A stretch of DNA of 6,197 nucleotides from Collinsella aerofaciens (lineage in GTDB: Bacteria; Actinomycetota; Coriobacteriia; Coriobacteriales; Coriobacteriaceae). Location of the stretch: contig CAJMJM010000106.1 of NCBI GenBank assembly GCA_905213725.1, positions 1 through 6,197 on the forward strand, in the 5' to 3' direction. The notes under the pieces were generated by a model. The model was not told where the DNA came from. It saw nothing but the letters and a program-made list of their open reading frames with translations, and did no database searches. The position numbers and the translations under genes are program-made. Positions 1-5,338 of this stretch are shown here, in pieces (within the stretch, counting starts at the first letter, position 1; every line of letters starts with the position of its first letter).

Positions 1-2381
1 ACCGGAGCCGTCGCGGTGGCCGTCGCAGCCATAACGACCGGGTCGCCCAGGGCTTTGAGGATATCGGGCATGTCAAGATAGGCGCTGCGGTCGCCGCCCT
101 TGGCAAGGCCGGCGTGGTGCGCCTCATCGATAACGACAAAGCCGATGCGGCCCGAACGCGCGAAGCGGTCACGGTGGATAGACAGGAACTCGGGCGTCGT
201 GAGCACGATACCGGTGCGGCCCGAAGCTAGGCCGGCGAACACGTCATCGCGTGCGGCCTCCACGGTTTCGCCGGTCAGCACGCCAACGCCAATGCCGAGC
301 GCGGCCATCGTCGACGAGAGGTGATAGGCCTGGTCGGCAACAAGCGCACGCAGCGGATAGACAAAGATGCTCGCACGTCCGCGAAGCACCGCCTCACGCG
401 CGGCATGCACATGGAAGATGAGCGACTTGCCGCGGCCCGTTCCCATAACCGCCAAAACGCTCTGGTGATCGGCCAAGGCGTCGAGCGCCTCAACCTGCGC
501 GCGGTGCGGCTGGTTCGATCCGATAAAGCTATGGATAAGCGAGCGCGTGAGCTCGGTATAGGAAAGCTGGGCGAGCGTCTCGCGCTTGCGCGACTCCAGG
601 CGCAGATCGGAGTCTGCCGGCTGCACGCCACGACGAAGCTCGCATGCCGGATCGTCGACGCTGGGCAGCGTGGTATCGCGGACCAGAACATCCTTGACCA
701 TGAGCTTGGACTTCACACGACCCTGCCAATGCTCGGCAACGGCCTCGAACACCAAGTCGACAGCGCTATCGCAGTTGATGAGCTTATCGATTTGCGGCAC
801 GCGGAACATAATAGCCGGCACACTCGCGGCGCCATCGGTCGCCACAAAGCGCATGTGCTCGCCGGTCTTACCCACCACGGCGCGATCACACATCGTCACG
901 CCCTCGGCAGCCAGCAGCGGCACCTTATTACCCTGGCCAAACGGCTCAAGGCGGGAAATCTGCTCGATGGTCTCGATATTCAATTCGGAAAGGTCGACCG
1001 TGGCGGCAACCTCGTCGATGTCTTCAAAGTCCTCGGCGGGAATCTCCGATAGCACGGCGGAAAGGCGACGACGGAATTCATCGAGCTTGGATGCCTCGAT
1101 GGTCACACCCACCGCACCGGCATGTCCGCCGCGACGAATCAGCAGGTCGGAACAGCGCTCGACGGCGTCAAACAGGTTAACTTTGCCCACCGAGCGACCA
1201 GAGCCGCGCGCGATACCGTCCTCGATCGAGAACAGCAGCGCCGGCACGTGATAGCGGTTGGTCAGACGGCTTGCCACGATGCCCTTGACACCCTCGTGCC
1301 AGCCTTCGCCGCCCACGACGATCGCGCGTCCGCCGTCATAGGTCTCCTCGACCTTTGCCATGGCATCGCGCGTGAGCTCCGCCTCGATCTCACGGCGCTG
1401 GCGGTTGATTTCTTCGAGCTCAGCCGCCAGCGCGCTTGCTTCGATGGGATTGCGGGCAAGCAGCAGGTCGAGCGCCAGCTTGGGATCGGCCATGCGACCG
1501 GCAGCGTTTAAGCGGGGAATGAGCGAGAATGACAGGCCGTCGGCCGTAATGGTAGAAAGATCGGCCTTGGCAAGTGCGGCAAGCGCGATATAGCCGGGAC
1601 GGGCCGTCACGCGCATCTGCTGGATGCCCTCGGCGACCAGTGCGCGATTCTCGGGCGTGAGCGGCATCATGTCGGATACGGTGCCCAGCGCCGCGACCTC
1701 TATCAGCGAACGCCAATACGACGGCTTGCCCAAACGCTCGCCCAGGACCTGCACCAGTTTGAGTGCCACGCCGGCACCGGCAAGCTCGCGCGAGGGACCC
1801 TCGTCCTCGAGCTTGGGGTCGGTCAGGGGCACGCCCTGCGGCACCTGGTCGGAAGGCTCGTGATGGTCCGTGACCACCAAATCGATCCCCAGGCTCTCCA
1901 GATAGGAGACCTCTTCCTTGGCAGCAATACCGTTATCGACGGTCACAATCAGGTTGGGTTGGGCGAGCTCGTTGACGCGGTCGAGCGCCGCACGCGACAG
2001 GCCGTACCCCTCGTCAAAGCGGTGCGGGATAAACGGTGTGACATTGGCGCCAAACATCCGCAGCGCCTCGGTCAACAGACAAGTCGACGTTATGCCGTCG
2101 ACGTCAAAATCGCCAAAGACGGCGATGCGCTCGTGACTGCGAACAGCGCGCTCAACGCGGTCGGCGACGACCGCCATGCCCGGAATAACGAGCGGGTCCG
2201 CCCAGTCGCGATCGAGCGAAGGCGTCAAAAACAGTTGGCCTTCCTCGATGGATGTAATGCCGTGCGCAACCATAATGCGCGCCACCAGCCCGGGTATGCC
2301 CAGGCCAGCCGAAAGCTCCTTTTCGAGCTCGGGGTTTTGCCGAGCGACCGCCCAGCGATGCGTCGTCTTAAGCGATGACAT
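1..2381 (-). CDS. recJ: RecJ single-strand DNA exonuclease fused to a RecQ-like SF2 helicase (C-terminus cut by window edge)
   Basis: The reading frame is open from ATG 2381 to the left edge, giving 793 residues without a stop. Residues 1-575 match RecJ (5'-3' ssDNA exonuclease of recombination and mismatch repair, cytoplasmic) from end to end. Visible are GDFDVDG (90-96), VDNG (148-151) and TDHH (171-174), the Mn-binding DHH motifs. Also present are SDMMPL (236-241), PRLNAAGR (289-296), GWHEGVKGIVASRL (360-373), the DHHA1 GGH (418-420) and PFGQGN (480-485). After a charged linker (575-612) comes a helicase first half: R627-x-Q629, Walker A MGTGRGKS (646-653), YPLRALVADQ (675-684), TTPEFL (728-733), DEAHH (752-756) and TATAT (787-791). 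E. coli RecJ is about 577 residues, so the helicase is an addition. The second RecA-like lobe should lie beyond position 1. The ATG is preferred because MSSLKTT is a normal RecJ start; an in-frame GTG at 2426 follows a stop and lacks a ribosome site. The RecJ part is near certain and the helicase strongly supported. Confidence 0.93.
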   Translation of the reverse strand, partial: MSSLKTTHRWAVARQNPELEKELSAGLGIPGLVARIMVAHGITSIEEGQLFLTPSLDRDWADPLVIPGMAVVADRVERAVRSHERIAVFGDFDVDGITSTCLLTEALRMFGANVTPFIPHRFDEGYGLSRAALDRVNELAQPNLIVTVDNGIAAKEEVSYLESLGIDLVVTDHHEPSDQVPQGVPLTDPKLEDEGPSRELAGAGVALKLVQVLGERLGKPSYWRSLIEVAALGTVSDMMPLTPENRALVAEGIQQMRVTARPGYIALAALAKADLSTITADGLSFSLIPRLNAAGRMADPKLALDLLLARNPIEASALAAELEEINRQRREIEAELTRDAMAKVEETYDGGRAIVVGGEGWHEGVKGIVASRLTNRYHVPALLFSIEDGIARGSGRSVGKVNLFDAVERCSDLLIRRGGHAGAVGVTIEASKLDEFRRRLSAVLSEIPAEDFEDIDEVAATVDLSELNIETIEQISRLEPFGQGNKVPLLAAEGVTMCDRAVVGKTGEHMRFVATDGAASVPAIMFRVPQIDKLINCDSAVDLVFEAVAEHWQGRVKSKLMVKDVLVRDTTLPSVDDPACELRRGVQPADSDLRLESRKRETLAQLSYTELTRSLIHSFIGSNQPHRAQVEALDALADHQSVLAVMGTGRGKSLIFHVHAAREAVLRGRASIFVYPLRALVADQAYHLSSTMAALGIGVGVLTGETVEAARDDVFAGLASGRTGIVLTTPEFLSIHRDRFARSGRIGFVVIDEAHHAGLAKGGDRSAYLDMPDILKALGDPVVMAATATATAP

Positions 2382-2433
2382 AGGCGCCCACCCCCGATAG
2401 GGGCAGGTCGCCGCGATACCTCTCACGGTTCAT
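2368..2433 (-). CDS. 21-codon upstream ORF overlapping the recJ start (possible leader peptide)
   Basis: A short frame starts at ATG 2433, encodes a peptide beginning MNRERYRGDL and ends at TAA 2370-2368. It has the best ribosome site of the leader: AGAGGA at 2448-2443 with a 9-nt spacer. Its last 14 nt overlap the recJ start in another frame. I recognise no family, and at 21 residues composition proves little. The arrangement looks like a leader ORF translationally coupled to recJ. It could also be a chance ORF, with the AGAGGA site serving nothing. Confidence 0.4.
   Translation of the reverse strand: MNRERYRGDLPLSGVGAYVIA
2387..2403 (-). promoter_or_regulatory. recJ ribosome site partly masked by a small hairpin
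   Basis: The only SD-like stretch before recJ ATG 2381 is GGGGGTGGG (2395-2387 on the minus strand), 8 nt from the start codon. Four of its Gs can pair with CCCC at 2403-2400, forming a CCCC/GGGG stem with a 4-nt loop. Ribosomes moving through the upstream ORF would melt this stem, which would couple recJ translation to it. The pairing is visible in the sequence; the regulatory role is inference. Confidence 0.35.
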
Positions 2434-2454
2434 AGCGATGAGTCCTCTGTGTAT

Positions 2455-2470
2455 GCCCGCTTCGGCAGGC
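2455..2470 (-). promoter_or_regulatory. Leader hairpin in the predicted recJ 5' UTR
   Basis: Read on the minus strand, GCCTGC, CGAA and GCGGGC form a 6-bp stem with a four-base loop. One pair is U-G on this strand but C-A on the plus strand, so the fold favours the recJ transcript. It lies between the predicted transcription start and the AGAGGA ribosome site and could affect mRNA stability or initiation. It is short, so a chance origin is possible. Confidence 0.35.
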
Positions 2471-2489
2471 AGATCTGTTGAACGGATTT

Positions 2490-2495
2490 ATTATA
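2490..2495 (-). promoter_or_regulatory. -10 box of the recJ promoter
   Basis: The minus strand reads TATAAT exactly, followed by an AT-rich stretch, in an otherwise GC-rich intergenic region. It would start transcription near 2483 and leave a leader of about 50 nt before the upstream ORF at 2433. I see no convincing -35 hexamer 15-18 nt upstream and no TGn extension, so an activator may be needed. The copy of an 11-bp repeat at 2503-2513 falls just upstream of this box. Confidence 0.6.
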
Positions 2496-2502
2496 CCGTG
2501 CG

Positions 2503-2596
2503 GCACGGACGCAAAACGCCGCGGTGCGCCGCGGTTTCGGCAAACGATGGCGGTAATGGCCTCGAAATAATCGAGCGTTTCAGCCGCACGGACGCA
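2503..2596. repeat. Two direct copies of GCACGGACGCA in the divergent intergenic region
   Basis: The 11-mer GCACGGACGCA occurs at 2503-2513 and again at 2586-2596, 83 bp apart, about eight helical turns. The first copy lies just upstream of the recJ -10 box. The second overlaps a small inverted repeat, GACGC (2591-2595) with GCGTC (2602-2606), on the transporter side. Paired sites in a divergent promoter region could be operators for one regulator. No regulator is visible in the window and chance duplication in GC-rich DNA is possible. Confidence 0.35.
2519..2575. repeat. Two small inverted repeats in the recJ/transporter intergenic region
   Basis: CCGCGG at 2519-2524 and again at 2529-2534 can fold on itself around a TGCG loop. 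CTCGA at 2561-2565 pairs with TCGAG at 2571-2575 around AATAA. Both lie upstream of the two divergent genes and have no T-run, so neither looks like an intrinsic terminator. No confident promoter for the plus-strand transporter was found in this stretch. Confidence 0.3.
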
Positions 2597-2655
2597 TACG
2601 AGCGTCTAGCATATCCATACAAACGAGTTCGCGGATAAAGGGAGTCACGGGACAT

Positions 2656-3654
2656 ATGAAGCAATGGGCTGGACTGGGAAAGTTCCTCGCGGGGCATATG
2701 CAGATCATCGTTCCGATTTGCGTGGCGCTCGGAGTGCTCTTTCCCCAGCAGATCGGCGTGCTCAAGCCCATTGTTCCCGCCCTCTTCGCCTTTATGACGT
2801 TTCAGGGCGCGCTCAGCAACACTTTTCACCAGGTAGCCGAGGTGTTCCACCGTCCGCTGCACCTGATTCTGGCGCTGCTGGTCTCGGCAGTGCTTATTCC
2901 CATCGCGGCGTATGCCATAGGGTCACTCTTCTTTGGCTCCAACCCCAACCTTGTCTGCGGCATCGTGCTCGAGTACAGCGTGCCCGTGGCCGTCACCGCT
3001 TTTATGTGGATCAGCATGTTCGGCGGCAACGGCCCGCTCGCGCTCACCATCATCCTGACGTCCTCGGTTATCTCCCCTGTGACGATTCCGCTTACGCTTA
3101 AGCTCTTGCTGGGTGCCACCGTCTCGATCGATGTGCCGAGCATGATGCAAGACATGGCCTTTATGATCGCCATCCCCGCCGTGCTCGGCATCGTGATCAA
3201 CGAGCTCACGCGTGGATGGGGACACGAGACGCTCTCCCCCGCGCTCTCGACCGCTTGCAAATACATGATGATGGGCGTTATCGCCTCCAACTCCACCGCC
3301 ATGAGCGAGTACGTGCTGCACATGAACGCGGTGCGCCTGGAAGTCGCCCTCTTTATTTTGCCCTTCGCCATCAGCGGCTTTGTCATCGGTTTTCTGGTCG
3401 CCCGTGCGCTGCATCTGCCATATAGCGAGACGGCTACCATGTGCTTTACCTGCGGCATGCGTAACATCTCTTCGGGCGCCGTCATCGCCACGCAATACTT
3501 TCCGGGCGAAGTCGTATTCCCCGTCATGTGCGGCACGCTGTTTCAGCAGGTACTCGCCTCGCTTATCGGGCATCTCTTTGAGCGTCTAACCGGCGAGGAG
3601 CGCGCCGCCCAGCGCAAGCGGGTCGAGGCCGGCCGCGACGCCATGGCACGCTAG
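2656..3654 (+). CDS. BASS/SBF-family (bile acid:sodium symporter-like) membrane transporter
   Basis: This is a 332-residue integral membrane protein with about nine to ten hydrophobic segments, near residues 15-30, 36-54, 68-92, 99-121, 127-152, 166-182, 200-216, 226-252, 258-281 and 284-307. It ends in a charged basic tail (308-332). The family fits by length, by the P-rich pair of half-helices at VPVAVTAF (109-116) and by TCGMRNISSGAVIA (265-278), the counterpart of the family's ExGxQN segment. BASS proteins import organic anions or keto acids across the inner membrane; the real substrate is unknown and 'bile acid' should not be taken literally. Residues expected to bind sodium look substituted: A115-F116 where the family has SN, and T265 and R269 where it has E and Q. 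The start ATG 2656 is preceded by AAAGGGAG (2637-2644) with an 11-nt spacer. The gene stands alone, divergent from recJ and convergent with the DUF4931 gene. Family assignment is firm; function is not. Confidence 0.88.
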   Translation: MKQWAGLGKFLAGHMQIIVPICVALGVLFPQQIGVLKPIVPALFAFMTFQGALSNTFHQVAEVFHRPLHLILALLVSAVLIPIAAYAIGSLFFGSNPNLVCGIVLEYSVPVAVTAFMWISMFGGNGPLALTIILTSSVISPVTIPLTLKLLLGATVSIDVPSMMQDMAFMIAIPAVLGIVINELTRGWGHETLSPALSTACKYMMMGVIASNSTAMSEYVLHMNAVRLEVALFILPFAISGFVIGFLVARALHLPYSETATMCFTCGMRNISSGAVIATQYFPGEVVFPVMCGTLFQQVLASLIGHLFERLTGEERAAQRKRVEAGRDAMAR

Positions 3655-3671
3655 ACTGTCCGCAGTGTGCG

Positions 3672-3697
3672 GGCGCTCACTTTACGATGTGAGCGCC
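3672..3697. terminator. Perfect 9-bp hairpin at the convergent gene ends (possible bidirectional terminator)
   Basis: GGCGCTCAC (3672-3680) and GTGAGCGCC (3689-3697) are exact inverted repeats around an 8-nt loop. The hairpin lies 17 nt after the transporter stop, and the DUF4931 stop codon (3684-3682) is inside the loop. A smaller hairpin, CCGCA/TGCGG (3660-3664 with 3668-3672), abuts it. Neither strand has a T-run, so it is not a classical Rho-independent terminator. It may act as a 3' stability structure or assist Rho-dependent termination. Confidence 0.5.
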
Positions 3698-4482
3698 TCC
3701 AGATGTGCACGGAGTCGCTCCGCATCGACATCGAGCGTGGTCTCAGCATTGACCTGGGCCAAACGATAGCCGACAAAGTAGGGCGAAGCCACCCAACGCG
3801 GCAGCGCCTTGGCAATGGTCCGACCGCCCAGGTGATAGAAGAACAGGTTATACGACTCTGCGCGACCACCGTGGTGCTCGTTCAGGATATAGCGCAGAGC
3901 TACCTGGATCGCATCGGCGAAGAGATCCGCCTCGGCTTGGTCTCTCGTGTCATCGCTGGCAGCGATTCCCTGCGGGGCTGAAACGTTGATCTCAAAGAAC
4001 CCCATGATCGGTTCGGTTGAGATGTTGACCGCGATTCTCCCCTGTTGCCAGAGATTGATGCCTTCGAAATTGGCAGAAGTCAGCGAAGTGTAGCCGTCAT
4101 CCTGCTCCAAACCCCCAATCTGCATGTGCGGATGAACGAGGCTACCGCCCGAGAGCGGACCCTTGTTCTTGTACATGAGCACGCTTCGATACTGCTGTGA
4201 ATCAATCATCTGCTGCCAGCAACCCAGGGCAAACCGCATCACATGGTGGAGTTCATCCGGCTCATAGGTCACCAGGTCGGCATCGTGATCGGCCGACTCG
4301 ATCAGCACGGTTTGACGGGTGGCGCGCAGGGTCTTGAACTTATTCTCGAGCCAGATGCAGTCACCATCGCGCTGGATGATGTTGGCAAGCCCCTCCGTGT
4401 CGCAAAAGGGGCACGCGGTGCCAGGGCGACGATTATCGTCAGGCTTACCGCTCGCCTGCTGAACGTCAAATACCAGCGCCAC
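3682..4482 (-). CDS. DUF4931 family protein, GalT/HIT-like nucleotidyltransferase fold
   Basis: The protein has 266 residues. Near the N-terminus is CPFC (24-27), resembling half of the zinc site of galactose-1-phosphate uridylyltransferases, then ENKF (46-49). SGGSLVHPHMQI (111-122) matches the GalT/HIT active-site segment, with H117 and H119 flanking the phosphate-handling position and Q121 after it. YNLFFYH (211-217) and RWVASPYFVGY (229-239) resemble the conserved end of DUF4931 proteins. GalT relatives transfer nucleoside monophosphates; the substrate here is unknown, and galT should not be assigned because the protein is shorter and lacks the full GalT motif set. The start is GTG 4482, with GGAGG inside the end of cutC and an 8-nt spacer. 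The gene begins 3 nt after the cutC stop, so the two are almost certainly co-transcribed and translationally coupled. Family name is from memory of the motif pattern. Confidence 0.8.
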   Translation of the reverse strand: MALVFDVQQASGKPDDNRRPGTACPFCDTEGLANIIQRDGDCIWLENKFKTLRATRQTVLIESADHDADLVTYEPDELHHVMRFALGCWQQMIDSQQYRSVLMYKNKGPLSGGSLVHPHMQIGGLEQDDGYTSLTSANFEGINLWQQGRIAVNISTEPIMGFFEINVSAPQGIAASDDTRDQAEADLFADAIQVALRYILNEHHGGRAESYNLFFYHLGGRTIAKALPRWVASPYFVGYRLAQVNAETTLDVDAERLRAHLEALTS

Positions 4483-4485
4483 GGG

Positions 4486-5163
4486 TTATACCTCCAGCGG
4501 CACGATCTTGGTGCCATGGAGCTCGGAGACGCCTAGCGCCGCCGCGACCGTGTCGCGATTTGCCGTAGTGATGCCGCCGCCGGGAAGGATGGTCAAACGA
4601 TCGCCCGCATACTCGATTAAACGAGCCAGGTGATCAAAATTATCCTCGATCGACGTACCGGCAGCGCCGCCATGCGTGAGGATGCGCGTAACGCCGCAGT
4701 CGGCAAGTGTATCAATCGCATCGAGCTGAGCCTCGGGCGAGAGCTGGTCAAATGCCATGTGGAAGGTGATGTCGATGGGCTCACGCTTGCATTCCTCGGT
4801 CGCGCAGCCCGCGGCCATCACGAGGGCGCCCAACGTAAGCTCGTCGAGTGCCCATCCGCCAGCGCAGGGCTTGCAGCAGCCAAAGACCAAGCCGTCAACG
4901 CCGGCGCTCACGGCAAGGCCCAGGTCCATCTCCATCATACGCAACTCGTCCTGGTTGTAGTGAAAGTCGCCGCCACGCGGACGGATCATGCACATCACCC
5001 GTGCATCGTGCTCGTGTGCATAGTTGGTCGTAGCGCTGATAACGCCGGCCGAAGGCGTGGTGCCACCGACGGCAAGGTTGTCGCACAGCTCGATACGCCT
5101 TGCACCGGCATCGATAGCCGCCGGCACCCGCTCAAAGTTCTCGGCACAAAACTCGTACAGCAT
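4486..5163 (-). CDS. cutC: CutC family protein (divergent, cysteine-rich)
   Basis: The protein has 225 residues and a TIM-barrel family pattern. It begins MLYEFCAENF, followed by RIELCDNLAVGGTTPS (23-38), IRPRGGDFHY (60-69), the TFHMAFD segment (133-139), RILTHGGA (160-167), ILPGGGI (192-198) and ELHGTKI (214-220). These align in order with the CutC motifs. CutC is called a copper homeostasis protein, but its biochemical role is not settled, so copper handling here is only a family label. Oddities are M136 where the family has Arg (FHRAFD), His for Ser in the ILTSG motif, nine cysteines including C96, C97 and C100, and an end soon after ELHGTK, without the roughly 30-40-residue tail of E. coli CutC. 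The frame extends upstream of 5163, but ATG 5163 gives the normal family start and has a GGGG ribosome site about 8 nt away. First gene of a pair with the DUF4931 gene. Confidence 0.87.
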   Translation of the reverse strand: MLYEFCAENFERVPAAIDAGARRIELCDNLAVGGTTPSAGVISATTNYAHEHDARVMCMIRPRGGDFHYNQDELRMMEMDLGLAVSAGVDGLVFGCCKPCAGGWALDELTLGALVMAAGCATEECKREPIDITFHMAFDQLSPEAQLDAIDTLADCGVTRILTHGGAAGTSIEDNFDHLARLIEYAGDRLTILPGGGITTANRDTVAAALGVSELHGTKIVPLEV

Positions 5164-5221
5164 AGATAGACCCCAAAAGACAGCAGATGTTTTCCGACGG
5201 GCATTGTCACACATCCCCATG

Positions 5222-5290
5222 AAGTTGCGGTGGAATGGGGACTCTTTTGGCCTCCGAGACTCCCATTTAGTCCCTATTTCGCCGCAACTT
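5222..5290 (+). repeat. 22-bp imperfect palindrome, possible hairpin repeat element
   Basis: Arms 5222-5243 and 5269-5290 pair over 22 positions around a 25-nt loop. The outer nine bases (AAGTTGCGG with CCGCAACTT) are exact. The three remaining differences are all G-U pairs in a plus-strand RNA and A-C mismatches in a minus-strand RNA, so only the plus RNA forms a full stem. It has no T-run of its own and abuts the livF terminator. It may be a REP/MITE-like intergenic element or a remnant structured RNA. No plus-strand promoter is evident. Confidence 0.6.
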
Positions 5291-5291
5291 A

Positions 5292-5328
5292 AAAAGGGGC
5301 GCTGACTGAGATGGTCAGCGCCCCTTTT
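5292..5328. terminator. Strong Rho-independent terminator of the liv operon, bidirectional
   Basis: GGGGCGCTGAC (5296-5306) pairs exactly with GTCAGCGCCCC (5314-5324) around a 7-nt loop. Flanking AAAA and TTTT extend the stem to 15 bp and supply a U-run in either direction. On the minus strand it begins 11 nt after the livF stop, so it ends the livG-livF transcript and insulates cutC from it. Confidence 0.93.
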
Positions 5329-5338
5329 GTTAGGTGGG

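Noticed and set aside
321..1251. Long plus-strand open frames (243 and 221 codons)
   Set aside because: They lie antisense to the RecJ/helicase frame, which carries all expected family motifs. Their predicted proteins show no recognisable domain.
2438..2638. 66-codon plus-strand frame in the intergenic region
   Set aside because: It crosses the recJ -10 box and the hairpins, has no ribosome site and resembles no family.
2826..3573. Minus-strand frames of 216-236 codons
   Set aside because: They are antisense to the membrane transporter. Their composition (long runs of polar or repeated His/Asp/Gly) is typical of shadow frames in GC-rich DNA.
3682..4482. Calling this gene galT
   Set aside because: Only the CPFC and HPHxQ features are shared. 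The length and remaining motifs fit DUF4931 better, and no galactose genes are nearby.
4630..5169. Plus-strand 179-codon frame
   Set aside because: It is antisense to cutC, which has clear family motifs on the other strand.
5164..5230. A cutC promoter based on GTGACA as -35
   Set aside because: No acceptable -10 hexamer lies 16-18 nt downstream, so the match is too weak to report.
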